A stretch of 64,000 nucleotides of DNA from contig NZ_CP037423.1 in assembly GCF_007754155.1 (NCBI RefSeq), positions 6,196,567-6,260,566 of the forward strand, given 5' to 3'. Below, one piece after another: positions 1-10,135 of this stretch. Below the pieces are notes generated by a model that was given only the letters and a program-made list of their open reading frames with translations, did not search any database and had not been told where the DNA came from. The first letter of the stretch is position 1. Every line of letters starts with the position of its first letter. Position numbers and translations under genes: made by a program. Origin of the DNA: Stieleria neptunia (GTDB lineage Bacteria; Planctomycetota; Planctomycetia; Pirellulales; Pirellulaceae).

Positions 1-196
1 GGCCAAACGAATCACCGAACTGTTCGGGCTGGTGTTCGCTTCGGTCGACCTGATTGACAATGATCAGGGGCCACCGCTGTTCCTCGAAGTCAACGCGATC
101 CCGGGCTGGAAAGGCGCCCAAAGCGTGATCGATGAGTCGATCGCCGAACACGTCATCAGCACACTGGTGGCTGAAACCGAAAGAGTGACAACATGA
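1..196 (+). CDS. RimK-like ATP-grasp ligase, C-terminal end (partial)
   Basis: Only the last 64 codons are in the window; the gene enters from the left edge in the frame starting at base 2 and stops with TGA at 194-196. The visible peptide contains VDLI and LEVNAIPGWKG, the C-terminal metal/ATP-binding strand of RimK-type ATP-grasp enzymes (acidic E and N ligands followed by a PGW turn). Such enzymes ligate an amino acid, often glutamate, to a carboxylate through an acyl-phosphate. The PGWKG ending is also reminiscent of ATP-grasp proteins in tetrahydromethanopterin C1 gene sets, but the fragment is too short to decide. The stop overlaps the start of the next gene (ATGA), so the two are probably translationally coupled. 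Confidence 0.75.
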   Translation, partial: AKRITELFGLVFASVDLIDNDQGPPLFLEVNAIPGWKGAQSVIDESIAEHVISTLVAETERVTT

Positions 197-1893
197 GCAC
201 AGAAGTGCGCGACGGAAACGTCGCCTCGCGGCTTCGCATCATCGCCTCGTTGACCCCCGGAGCGATCGCGATTGCCGAACCGAGCGGACCGCCGGCCGAA
301 GACGGACCGCGCAACTATGCCTTGACGACGTTCCAGAATCTTGACGAACGCACCGATTTGATCGCGCGGGGATTGGTCGCCTGGGGAGTCCGACCGGGAA
401 TGCGGTTGGCGATGCTGGTGCCCTTCGGCGGACAGTTCATCGAACTGGTCTTTGCGCTATTGAAAGCCGGCGTGATCGTGGTGTTGATCGATCCGGGCAT
501 CGGGCGGAAACACCTCGTGAAATGTTTGTCCGACGCTCGGCCCGATGGCTTTGTGGGGATTCCCAAAGCACAAGCGATTCGCACGTTGCTGCGACATCGT
601 TTTCCGACCGCTGGTTGGAACGTCACCCTGGGGCGACGCTATTTCTGGGGCGGCAAAACACTTGAACAAATCATCCAGCTGGGTCGTGATGCGACGGTCG
701 AAGGCGAAACGGCTGCACGAAAGACGCTCGAATTGCCCCTCATCAATCGCCCCGATCCGGCGGCGATCATCTTTACGACCGGCAGCACCGGGCCCCCCAA
801 GGGCGTCTTGTACAGCCACGGAACGTTTCACGCACAAATCGATCGCATCCGCGAACGCTATGACATCCACCGCGGATCACGCGACCTGGCGTGTTTTCCA
901 CTGTTCGGTTTGTTCGATGCCGTGATGGGCGTGACGACGATCATCCCCGACATGGATCCCACTCGTCCGGCCGACGTCGATCCGCGTCGCTTGATCGAAG
1001 CGGCACGGCAATGGGAGATCGACCAAGCCTTCGGCTCGCCCGCCCTTTGGAACACCGTCGTGCGGTGGTGCAATGAACACGGCGTCCAACGCCCCTTCCC
1101 CACGCTGAAACGCGTGCTCTCCGCCGGAGCCCCCGTGCCCGCGTCGACGATGGCCAAGCTGCGTGACTTGATCGCCGAAGACGGCGAGATCTTTACGCCC
1201 TACGGCGCCACCGAAGCGCTGCCGATCGCGTCGATCGAATCGCGCGAAGTGATCGCCGAAACCGGCCCGGCCGCAACCAAGGGCAAAGGCGTTTGCGTCG
1301 GCACCCGTTTTCAAGGCGTTCAGTGGAAAGTCATCGAGATCGACGACGGCCCCATCGAGACGATCGAACAAACCCAGGCATTGCCCACCCAAAAAATCGG
1401 CGAACTGATGGTCAGCGGTCCCATGGTGACGCGCAAGTATGTCGTCCGCGGTGATCAAAATCCGATGCACAAAGTCTTCGATGGAGACACGGTTTGGCAT
1501 CGCATGGGTGACGTCGGCTATCTCGATTCACGCGATCGGTTCTGGTTTTGCGGCCGAAAAGCCCATCGGGTTCGCGGCGGCAGCCGAACCTGGTTTACGG
1601 TCCCCTGCGAAGCGATCTTCAACGCCCATCGGCATGTCTATCGATCCGCGCTGGTGGGACGCGGCCAGCCTGGAAATCAAACGCCGGTGATGTTGATCGA
1701 ACCGATCCGCGAACATTGGCCGAAGTCCAAGCAAGATTCCCAGCGGCTGGTGGCCGAACTGTTGGATCTGGCCGCAAGAAACCCGATCACCCGAACGATC
1801 CAAGAAGTGATCATCCGCCGTGAACCGTTGCCGGTGGATATCCGACACAACAGCAAGATCTTTCGGGAAAAACTCGCCGACGAACTGCGTTGA
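193..1893 (+). CDS. oleC: OleC-like olefin beta-lactone synthetase / acyl-adenylating enzyme
   Basis: A 566-residue member of the ANL adenylate-forming superfamily. The phosphate-binding loop FTTGSTGPPKG lies near residue 194 and the adenine/acyl motif YGATEALP near residue 337. The stretch after the P-loop, with PLFGLFD and IIPDMDPTRPA, matches what I recall of OleC proteins rather than ordinary acyl-CoA ligases. OleC uses ATP to turn a 2-alkyl-3-hydroxy acid into a beta-lactone, the step before olefin release in head-to-head long-chain hydrocarbon synthesis. The start ATG overlaps the stop of the ATP-grasp gene by four bases. OleA, OleB and OleD are not in this window, so they would have to lie upstream or elsewhere. 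A generic fatty acyl-AMP ligase is the alternative. Confidence 0.8.
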   Translation: MSTEVRDGNVASRLRIIASLTPGAIAIAEPSGPPAEDGPRNYALTTFQNLDERTDLIARGLVAWGVRPGMRLAMLVPFGGQFIELVFALLKAGVIVVLIDPGIGRKHLVKCLSDARPDGFVGIPKAQAIRTLLRHRFPTAGWNVTLGRRYFWGGKTLEQIIQLGRDATVEGETAARKTLELPLINRPDPAAIIFTTGSTGPPKGVLYSHGTFHAQIDRIRERYDIHRGSRDLACFPLFGLFDAVMGVTTIIPDMDPTRPADVDPRRLIEAARQWEIDQAFGSPALWNTVVRWCNEHGVQRPFPTLKRVLSAGAPVPASTMAKLRDLIAEDGEIFTPYGATEALPIASIESREVIAETGPAATKGKGVCVGTRFQGVQWKVIEIDDGPIETIEQTQALPTQKIGELMVSGPMVTRKYVVRGDQNPMHKVFDGDTVWHRMGDVGYLDSRDRFWFCGRKAHRVRGGSRTWFTVPCEAIFNAHRHVYRSALVGRGQPGNQTPVMLIEPIREHWPKSKQDSQRLVAELLDLAARNPITRTIQEVIIRREPLPVDIRHNSKIFREKLADELR

Positions 1894-1974
1894 AACCAAG
1901 CGTCGTGGACGTCTCCGCCCGCCGACCCGCACGTCAACGCTGTGATGCATTTTTGGGGGTACAGAGCGAGAGGA

Positions 1975-2086
1975 CTGTCGATTTTGTGAGCCGCGCGCCG
2001 CGTAAGCGGCCGGGCACTGCGACGCTGCCCGGGGCCTGACGGCCAACGGCTCACCATTGACTCAGCAGATCCCGACTAAAACGACA
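1975..2086 (+). repeat. RepA copy 1 (solo, degenerate ends)
   Basis: A 112-bp element whose inner arms are GTGAGCCGC and GCGGCTCAC and whose outer ends are CTGTCG and CGACA. It shares the core GCGGCCGGGCACTGCGACGC with copies at 12834, 27177 and 36641. It is not flanked by RepD here, unlike the other three. No coding potential; MITE- or REP-like. Confidence 0.8.
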
Positions 2087-2492
2087 CACCGTAAAACACA
2101 GAACATCAATGCTTCACAGCGTTACCCGCCCGTGCGGCGAAGAATTCGCGCGCTGAGAATTTCGGGGGCCCCGCATCCGAGCTGCCCCGACTCGGATGCG
2201 AGTTGAATCCCCTCCAGCTGAACTCGCGAAAACGGTGGTCTGAAACCGCACTTTCAGGTGAGATCAGCAGCCGATCGCCCCGTGCACGTGTGCCCCGACG
2301 TCACACTCGACTTCCTGCATGATACAGCTTGATGGCAATTATGCAAATTGAGAACCCATTAAACGGCAGACAAAGGCGGTTAGAGACCCGCTTCAGAGCG
2401 TTTTCGGCTAGCCCATCCGGGTGAGCGGCGTCGCGAAACGAGACGGTTTGTCGCGGAACTCGTCCAACACCGGAAATCAATGCATCGCAGCG
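2087..2492. other. Intergenic region between oleC/RepA and the TOPRIM gene
   Basis: About 400 bp with no convincing gene. It contains a 9-bp perfect stem (GCATCCGAG at 2173-2181 and CTCGGATGC at 2191-2199, 9-nt loop) without a following T-run. The region separates converging genes (oleC on plus, TOPRIM gene on minus), so it is expected to hold terminators, but none is clear. Confidence 0.5.
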
Positions 2493-3143
2493 TTACCGCT
2501 GGGGCCCAAAAACCGATCGAGCGGCCAGCGCGTCGCTGTGCCGCAGCAGGTAGGCGGTTCGGGAATTCGGGTCGACGCAGAGTTCCTTCAGCGTGGTCTC
2601 GCCCAGGCTTGCCAGTCCGCGGAAACGCTGATGGCGATGGGCGATGTTCTTTTCATCGAGCACCGTACGAATCCGCTGCAGGTGGTCTTCACTGTAGGCA
2701 TGCAGGGCGTCGGCGTATCCACGGGCGCGGATTTCAAACAGCGGTGATTTGACCAGCGAGACGCGGTCGGCATCCAGCAGCGGCCGCAAGTAGACGTCAA
2801 AAAACATCAGCATCAACGCACCGCAGTGAATTCCATCCGCGTCGGGGTCAAACAAGAACAGGATCCGATCGTAGCGCAAATCCGCCAGATCTTCCGCGTG
2901 CCAGCCCGTCCCCAATGCATCGATCAGGGCAGCATACCACTGGTTTTTCCTGACCGCCGCATCGGACGCCTTCGTCGCGTTCATCGGTTTGCCCTGCATC
3001 GGCAACACGGCCTGAAACCGCTGGTCACGAACCCGCGCGACCGCCTTGGACGCCGAATCGCCCTCGACGATGAACAACTCACGATAGGGTTGTTCGGTCG
3101 GCGAGCAGTCGATCAGCTTGGTTTTTTGAGTGATGAACGTCAT
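2493..3143 (-). CDS. Stand-alone TOPRIM-domain protein related to GyrB/ParE
   Basis: From the ATG at 3143 this encodes 216 residues resembling only the TOPRIM portion of type IIA topoisomerase B subunits. The catalytic/metal motifs are present: LFIVEGDSA (E27, D29) and the triple-Asp motif FDPDADG (D99, D101, D103). LPMQGKPMNATKA corresponds to LPLRGKILNVEKA of GyrB. The GHKL ATPase and transducer domains, which make up most of a normal 600-800 residue subunit, are absent. An upstream in-frame extension would overlap the neighbouring amidase gene, so the 3143 start, 44 bp after that gene's stop, is preferred. Conservation of the metal ligands argues against a decayed fragment. Its role is unknown; it cannot hydrolyse ATP itself and would need a partner for strand passage. 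Confidence 0.8.
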   Translation of the reverse strand: MTFITQKTKLIDCSPTEQPYRELFIVEGDSASKAVARVRDQRFQAVLPMQGKPMNATKASDAAVRKNQWYAALIDALGTGWHAEDLADLRYDRILFLFDPDADGIHCGALMLMFFDVYLRPLLDADRVSLVKSPLFEIRARGYADALHAYSEDHLQRIRTVLDEKNIAHRHQRFRGLASLGETTLKELCVDPNSRTAYLLRHSDALAARSVFGPQR

Positions 3144-3187
3144 GTCCGGCAATGTCCACACCCCGGCGACACGTCTGGTCAGTCGCT

Positions 3188-4762
<1,575 letters not shown>

Positions 4763-4897
4763 AGTCTCGATCTCAACGTGCGGATCAAGCTGCTGGAATC
4801 GATCACGTCCGCGACGACTCAAAGCGGTTCGGTCGATCGCATGGGCACGCTGGCCATTGTCGTTACCCAACGAGTGCTGCGTTACCGACAAAATCCA

Positions 4898-5998
4898 CTA
4901 CGTCCCGGCGCGATAGGTTGGGACGGGACGTCCGGGGCGAAAACTTTCTATCGATTGCATCTCGGCATGGCCCGTGAACTCTGCGGCCAACGCACTGACG
5001 GCACTGTCGACGGATTCCTGCAGGGCTTCGGGATCCAGACTGACACGCGCGTTGATAATCAGCGTCAACGCCGTTCCCTCGGCTTGCGAAGCGACCGAGA
5101 GTGTCGTCGCGGTATTGCTGCTGACCAGATTGGCAACGCCGACCGCATCGCCGGAGGAGCAGAAGACCTTTAAATGGGCCGGTTCGGCATCGAGCGTTTC
5201 CAACCGCGCTCGAATCAAGTCGACGATCCGCACGACGACGCGATCGATCGACATCGGAACGCTGGATTTCAGAGCGACGGTCGCATTGAGCCACCCCAGC
5301 TCCGCTTCCCCTTCGGCGTAGACGTCATAGTCCACGTCCATGAATCGCTCTCGCGCCGCCGCGTCACCGGCCAGCGAGTCGCAAACCGCCTCCACATTTT
5401 CGCCGGTCTTGGCCGACAAAAACAGCACCGGTCGGCCGGGATATTGGTCTTCGACACAGTCCCGCAACTGGGTTTGCTGCTGCTCGCTCAATTCGTCAAT
5501 GCGGTTGATCAAAATCAACTCGGATTCTTCGAGTTGTTTGCGAAAGATGTACTCGGCCTGTTCCGAAAAACCTCGCCCTTCGCCACCGGTCAAAATTTTC
5601 AATCCGTGACTCGGTTTCAAGATCACCGCGTAGGGGCTGTGCACAAACTTCTCACCGAGTTGCTCCATCATCGGAATCGCGATCGTGGCGATCAGATCGG
5701 TACAACTGCCGACCGGTTCGGCAAGAATGATGTCGGGACGCTGATGGGTTTCAAACGCTTCGATGGCGTCGGTCAAGCCGTGGAAATTGCAACAAAAACA
5801 CGAGCCGGCCACTTCGTTGACATCGAGTCCTTGGCTCCGCAACAACTCCGTATCGACCAAGCCGGCGGCCTGGTCATTGGTCACCACACAAACATGTTTC
5901 CCCTGGGTCTGGTAGTGCCGCGCCAAGCGGGAAATCAAGGTGGTTTTGCCGGCGCCGAGAAAGCCGCCGATCATGATAAACCGAATGGGAGACGTCAT
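4898..5998 (-). CDS. COG0523 family GTPase (CobW/YjiA-like metallochaperone)
   Basis: A 366-residue G3E P-loop GTPase. Walker A is GGFLGAGKT (residues 11-19) and the metal-binding CxCC motif is GSCFCC (C67, C69, C70). NRIDEL near residue 180 is the guanine-specificity region. The C-terminal half carries the CobW-type domain. COG0523 proteins insert or traffic metals such as zinc, cobalt, nickel or iron. It is third in a same-strand series HupE - ArsR - GTPase, which supports a role in nickel, cobalt or zinc homeostasis, though the metal cannot be told from sequence. The ATG at 5998 is preferred; a longer frame adds 18 residues without family similarity. Confidence 0.85.
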   Translation of the reverse strand: MTSPIRFIMIGGFLGAGKTTLISRLARHYQTQGKHVCVVTNDQAAGLVDTELLRSQGLDVNEVAGSCFCCNFHGLTDAIEAFETHQRPDIILAEPVGSCTDLIATIAIPMMEQLGEKFVHSPYAVILKPSHGLKILTGGEGRGFSEQAEYIFRKQLEESELILINRIDELSEQQQTQLRDCVEDQYPGRPVLFLSAKTGENVEAVCDSLAGDAAARERFMDVDYDVYAEGEAELGWLNATVALKSSVPMSIDRVVVRIVDLIRARLETLDAEPAHLKVFCSSGDAVGVANLVSSNTATTLSVASQAEGTALTLIINARVSLDPEALQESVDSAVSALAAEFTGHAEMQSIESFRPGRPVPTYRAGT

Positions 5999-6117
5999 CG
6001 CTGCTGCTGGGTTCCAATGGATGCGGTCAAGGCGAAGATCGCCGCCGGACTTCACGACGCAACATTCTGACGAACGTCAGAACGTCCGTCAAGCAACGCC
6101 CCGGCACCACTTGGAAA

Positions 6118-6447
6118 TCATTTGGTCGGCGCTTCCCCGACATCCAAACGGCAGCAACCGAAATCGAGCACGCGATTACGGTTGCGTCGGCTCACGTCGA
6201 GAAACTGGTCGTTGAGCGAATAGTAGATGTATTTGCCGTCGCGCCGAGTCTGGACGATGTCCGCGTGATAGAGCACTCTTAAATGGTGCGAAACCACGCC
6301 GATCTCTTGGCCCAACAGTTCGGCCAGATCCGAAACACTTAACGCTCCCAGTTGCAGCGCCCGCACGATGCGAATCCTGAGCGGATCGCCGACCGCTTTC
6401 AGGTAAGCCGCACAGCGTGTTGCTTCATCGTTTTTTGACTGGGGCAT
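6118..6447 (-). CDS. ArsR-family winged-helix metalloregulator
   Basis: A 109-residue ArsR/SmtB-type repressor. The helix-turn-helix is LSVSDLAELLGQEIGVVSHH (about residues 36-55) followed by the wing RRDGKYIYYSL. The C-terminus ends in DFGCCRLDVG, a vicinal cysteine pair that could form part of a metal or thiol sensor; I do not see the canonical ArsR ELCVCD motif in the recognition helix. It lies between a HupE-type permease gene upstream and a COG0523 GTPase gene 119 bp downstream, all on the minus strand, so it is likely the local metal-responsive regulator. Ligand unknown. Confidence 0.85.
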   Translation of the reverse strand: MPQSKNDEATRCAAYLKAVGDPLRIRIVRALQLGALSVSDLAELLGQEIGVVSHHLRVLYHADIVQTRRDGKYIYYSLNDQFLDVSRRNRNRVLDFGCCRLDVGEAPTK

Positions 6448-6496
6448 GATTCATCAGGCTCCCGCATGCCGGGTAAGAAACGGGCGGGGGAATGGG

Positions 6497-6623
6497 GCGT
6501 AGGCTGGAAGCCTGCGGCACTGCGTGGAAGCCTGCGGCTTCTTGGGGTCGCAAGCTGGAAGCTTACGCCACCGCGTGGAAGCCTGCGGCTTCCTTGGGGT
6601 CGCAAGCTGGAAGCTTACGCCAC
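6497..6623 (-). repeat. RepC cluster between hupE and arsR
   Basis: Two head-to-tail copies of an arrangement built from GGAAGCCTGCGGC and GCAAGCTGGAAGCTTACGCC. The same motifs occur at 20488, 22352, 36593, 39385 and 48030. The stop codon of hupE (TAA, complement of 6615-6617) lies inside the second GAAGCTTACGCCAC, so insertion of the repeat defines the end of that protein. Confidence 0.8.
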
Positions 6624-7169
6624 GGTGTTGCTGGTTGACGGGTCGACGCATGGTGATCGAGACGGAGTGGGGTACAGCGCGGTTCCGATCCCGATGCCGA
6701 TTAGATGAATCACTGCCGTCCCCAGCATCATGCCGGCAAGGTATTGAACTGAGCCGACGCCAGCCCCGATGTCGACGCCGTGGGCAAACCCGTGCAATCC
6801 GCCGCAGAGGGTGGCAATGACGGGGAACATTGCGTGATGGAATCGTCGGACCAGGCAGACTCCCATCGCGACCAGCGTGAGGGCCAGTCCGATCTCCAGT
6901 CCGGATACCGGTCCGATTGCTCGCCCGACCAGACTTGCGATCGCCATCGAACCACAAAATAAGACTGGAAGAGTCCATCGACCACGCGGCCCGCATCGCA
7001 TGGCCATCACCCCCACCACAAGCATCGCCAACAGGTGATCGATTCCCATCCACGGGTGCGCGATCCCGTTTGGGACGGTGCCGGCCAATTCGTGCGAGTG
7101 GCCGGGATGCGCGCTGGCGGTCGAGACGGCCGCGAACAAGCTGATCAAAGCCAACATGCGAAGCATCAT
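6615..7169 (-). CDS. hupE: HupE/UreJ family metal permease
   Basis: A 184-residue membrane protein with a signal-like first helix followed by HPGHSHE and the family motif HPWMGIDHLLAMLVVGVMA (about residues 38-56), then further hydrophobic segments with GGLHGFAHG. HupE/UreJ proteins are nickel or cobalt uptake permeases; the His-rich segments are the expected metal sites. First gene of the apparent HupE - ArsR - COG0523 set. The final residues (about PTPSRSPCVDPSTSNTVA) are not membrane-like and the stop codon falls in a RepC element, so the natural C-terminus may have been altered by repeat insertion. Confidence 0.85.
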   Translation of the reverse strand: MMLRMLALISLFAAVSTASAHPGHSHELAGTVPNGIAHPWMGIDHLLAMLVVGVMAMRCGPRGRWTLPVLFCGSMAIASLVGRAIGPVSGLEIGLALTLVAMGVCLVRRFHHAMFPVIATLCGGLHGFAHGVDIGAGVGSVQYLAGMMLGTAVIHLIGIGIGTALYPTPSRSPCVDPSTSNTVA

Positions 7170-7325
7170 AAGAGTTCATCCCGTTGATGGTGAAATGTTT
7201 GCAATCGTTGCGATTGGGAAGTGTTTCCGAATACAAAACATATCATGGCGGGATGGGGGTTCAATGGCCCATGATCGCGATCGAAACACTTGCCGGCTAT
7301 TGCTTGAAGCGATGTTCCGAAATCA
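7170..7325 (-). promoter_or_regulatory. Probable promoter/operator region of the hupE set
   Basis: Region upstream of hupE. It contains an inverted repeat AATCG-TTG-CGATT at 7203-7215, 34-46 bp upstream of the hupE ATG, in an otherwise AT-richer stretch (AATACAAAACATATCATG at 7231-7248). This is a plausible ArsR operator, but the palindrome is short. No cobalamin or other riboswitch core was recognised. Confidence 0.3.
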
Positions 7326-8078
7326 ATGCGATGGCCTGTGGCGCCAGCTCCCGAGCGAGAGCCGTCGCGCGTGACCCTCTCGCTGACGCGTGCGGGCTGC
7401 AATCGACAGGCCGTTGGCAGGTCCCGCGACGAGCGTGATCTCAGTCAGCCGTTACACTACATGCCGACGACCGTCGATGAGCTTCACCTCGACGAAGCCG
7501 AACCGGAACTGGATTCACTGGTCGCCCACGCCGAACGAAGCAACCCGATGTTGCGAGGGCTGGCAGCCGAGATCGCACGTGACCGCGCGAAGGAATCGTT
7601 GGCGTGCCTGCAGCAATACCCGGACTTTCAACTCGGGCTGGGGTATTCCATCATCAGTGACGACCATGACGTGTTGAGCGGTGTTGCCAACGGCCACGAC
7701 AACATCAACTTCACCGTCGGTGTGACGCTTCCGATCTGGAGAGACAAGATCAACGCGGGGATTCGCGAGGCGGCCCACCAACGCAGCAGCACGTCACTTC
7801 GTTTGGATGCCGAGCGCGATCGCGTCCGCGGCTCACTGCGCCGTCAAGTCGCCGCCGCCTACGCTGCAATCGAACAGTTGGAACTGTTCCGCGATCGCCT
7901 GATTCCACGTACCGAACAAACCCTGCAAATCGCGACGGCCGACTATCAAGGCAAGAAAGCCGACTTTACGGATTTGATCGCCACCTACCGTGAACTGCTT
8001 GCGCTGCAGGTCCAAGTTGCCCGCGCCAAAGCCAATCTGGCCAGCACGCTGGCACAGATCGAACGCATCGCGGGTTAG
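7326..8078 (+). pseudogene. TolC/OEP-type outer membrane efflux protein, N-terminally truncated remnant
   Basis: Up to 250 codons are open, but recognisable similarity begins only around 7430. The part from about EPELDSLVAHAERSNP to the stop at 8078 resembles the second half of an outer membrane efflux protein: FTVGVTLPIWRDKINAGI corresponds to the second beta-barrel strand, followed by a long coiled helix with AAYAAIEQLELF and ARAKANLASTLAQIE. Complete TolC/CusC proteins are about 450-500 residues with a signal peptide and a first OEP repeat, both missing here. The residues before about 7430 look like random translation. It lies head-to-head with the metal permease set, so it may be the relic of a lost metal-efflux operon. 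A gene for a half-length functional protein is unlikely. Confidence 0.65.
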
Positions 8079-8120
8079 TGATTTGTCCACTTTTAAACTT
8101 CCGATGCCGGACGGTCACCT

Positions 8121-8137
8121 GGCATGCACAGCATGCC
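8121..8137. terminator. Hairpin between convergent tolC remnant and sulfatase
   Basis: Perfect 7-bp stem GGCATGC / GCATGCC with a 3-nt loop, directly after the sulfatase stop codon on the minus strand and 42 bp after the tolC remnant. It has no T-run, so it may be a repeat hairpin rather than a classical terminator. Confidence 0.4.
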
Positions 8138-9694
8138 CTACGAGGCGGGGCGACTACGTCCCTGCTCGATCAGGTTATCGAGTTGCTTCTTCAGTCGCTC
8201 GGCGACGTCCGGATGCTGCTCGATCACGTTGGACGTTTCGGCGGGGTCGTCGTCCAGGTTGAACAGTTGAAACGGCGGCACGCTGGTGTTGGCAAGCTGG
8301 GTCTCGACCACGACGTTGCGAGCCGTCTTTTTTCCATAGCGATGCAGTTTCCATTGGCCGGCCCGCATTCCGTAGGTGCCGGCGGCGCCGTTGTCTTGCT
8401 GAACCAAATGGTCGCGGCCCTGGGCTCCATCTTTTCCCAGCAGCGCGTCGATCACATTAAAACTGTCCAAGAAAAAGTCGTTCGGAAGCGACTGTTCGGT
8501 CAGCGCCGCCAGACTGGCCGCCAAGTCGATCGTGCAAACCACTTCATCGCTGACTCCGGGTTTGATGCGACCTTTCCATCGCGTGATCAACGGCGTTCGC
8601 GTCCCGCCTTCATAGACGCTGTATTTGCCACCTGAATACTGACCGGCGGCGCGGTGATCGCCGATCTGTTCGATCGCACCGTCTTTGTAGCCGTCGTCCA
8701 GCACCGGGCCGTTGTCACTGCAGAACACGACCAATGTGTTTTCGGCCAGATTCAATCGGTCCAAAGTCTTCATGACTTCGCCGACGCACCAATCGAGTTC
8801 GATGATGGCGTCGCCGCGGAACCCGAGTGATGTCTTGCCTTGAAAACGTTCGTGCGGCATCCGTGGCACGTGAATGTCGTGCGATGAGAAGAACAGAAAG
8901 AACGGTTCGTCCTGATGTTGCTCGATGAACGCGACAGATTTTTCCACCCACTTGTCGGCCAGGTCTTCGTCGCGGAAACGCGCGGCGTGTCCACCGGTGT
9001 AGAACCCAATCCGACTGATGCCATTGTGGATCGTCGAATTGTGCCCATGCGACCAGTCCATCTTGAGCGTGTCCCGATGCGTCAACCCGGTCGGATGATC
9101 GGGGCTGGGCTTTTGTCTGCCGACCCACAACGGGTCAGCCGGATCCAAGTTCGGAACCCGATGGTCGTGGACATACACCTGCGGCACACGGTCATTGGTC
9201 GTCGGCAGCAAGAAACAGGTATCAAAGCCGATCTCCAGCGGCCCCGGTTTCAACTGGCCATTCCAATCCGGGCCATCTTCTCCCCCCAGCCCGAGGTGCC
9301 ATTTGCCGATGACCGCCGTCGCGTAACCGGCGCGTTGCAGCAGCGACGCAACGGTGTCGGTTCCCGGCTTGATGATCGCCGGCGCGTTGGGCGGCGCGAT
9401 CCCGGTGCGTTCACCGCGAAACGCGTAGGTGCCCGTCAACAACGAATAGCGTGTCGGCGTGCAGGTCGATGCGGAGCAATATCCGCTCGTAAACCGCAGT
9501 CCTTCGGCACTCAATCGATCGATGTTCGGAGTCGTCAACGACGTCGCGCCATAACACGAAACATCTCCGTAGCCCAGATCGTCCGCCATGATCACGATCA
9601 CGTTGGGTTTTTCGGCGACGGCTAGCTGGAGGAATCCGGCGGGGATAGCCAAGACCATCAGCATCGTGAACAGCGGCAACAACTTGATTCTCAT
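8138..9694 (-). CDS. Secreted type I sulfatase (arylsulfatase family)
   Basis: A 518-residue sulfatase from the ATG at 9694, with a signal peptide (hydrophobic residues about 7-27, ending near LAVAEKP). The metal-binding ADDLGYGD lies at residues 37-44 and the maturation motif STCTPTRYSLLTG has C78 as the predicted formylglycine (CxPxR type). It would hydrolyse sulfate esters, probably from a sulfated polysaccharide, outside the cytoplasm. An ATG ten codons upstream (9724) is also possible. The gene is divergent from an AraC-type regulator gene, a common arrangement for carbohydrate-responsive control. The substrate cannot be assigned. Confidence 0.92.
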   Translation of the reverse strand: MRIKLLPLFTMLMVLAIPAGFLQLAVAEKPNVIVIMADDLGYGDVSCYGATSLTTPNIDRLSAEGLRFTSGYCSASTCTPTRYSLLTGTYAFRGERTGIAPPNAPAIIKPGTDTVASLLQRAGYATAVIGKWHLGLGGEDGPDWNGQLKPGPLEIGFDTCFLLPTTNDRVPQVYVHDHRVPNLDPADPLWVGRQKPSPDHPTGLTHRDTLKMDWSHGHNSTIHNGISRIGFYTGGHAARFRDEDLADKWVEKSVAFIEQHQDEPFFLFFSSHDIHVPRMPHERFQGKTSLGFRGDAIIELDWCVGEVMKTLDRLNLAENTLVVFCSDNGPVLDDGYKDGAIEQIGDHRAAGQYSGGKYSVYEGGTRTPLITRWKGRIKPGVSDEVVCTIDLAASLAALTEQSLPNDFFLDSFNVIDALLGKDGAQGRDHLVQQDNGAAGTYGMRAGQWKLHRYGKKTARNVVVETQLANTSVPPFQLFNLDDDPAETSNVIEQHPDVAERLKKQLDNLIEQGRSRPAS

Positions 9695-10135
9695 TGTGGT
9701 ACTCGTGGGGGGAGGATTGGTCATGGATGAGATTCCATTTTGTCGAAGTCCTTCGCCCTGAACTTCGCGGTTCACCAGAAACCGGGGTCTCGTTCGGCCT
9801 GATGAAGCCGCCGCCCCCAATGTGGCTGGCGGCGTGACCATGTTGGAGGATGCAACAGTGTACCCAATCGTCTGGCCGGTTGTCGTGGGACCGTGCAGAT
9901 TCCGATCGCGAAAACCGCTGATCGGATTTCGCGAGGGGGCGTTGCCTGCCCCAGGACGATGCAATCCGGGGACCAAGGCGTTCGATCATGGCAATGCGTC
10001 AAAAAACTGACGAACCGCTGTAACAGTTGCGCCCGCCAATCCGTGTCTAGAGGAACTGGCGAAGGAACGCCGGCCGCCATTCGGCGTGTTGATTCAATGG
10101 AATCTCTCAACGGAATCTCTCAACGGAACCCGCAC
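9695..10135. promoter_or_regulatory. Divergent region between sulfatase and araC-type gene
   Basis: About 440 bp without a convincing gene; it should contain the divergent promoters. Near the regulator start there is a tandem duplication of a 13-bp unit, GAATCTCTCAACG, at about 10100-10126. The unit is not a multiple of three, so it argues for translation starting after it. Confidence 0.45.

Noticed and set aside
7184..7438. Small open frames between hupE and the TolC remnant
   Set aside because: No start context or conserved motif; probably the promoter region and relic DNA.
8138..9976. Longer sulfatase start upstream of 9724
   Set aside because: The extension lacks a signal peptide and would move the real one into the middle of the protein.
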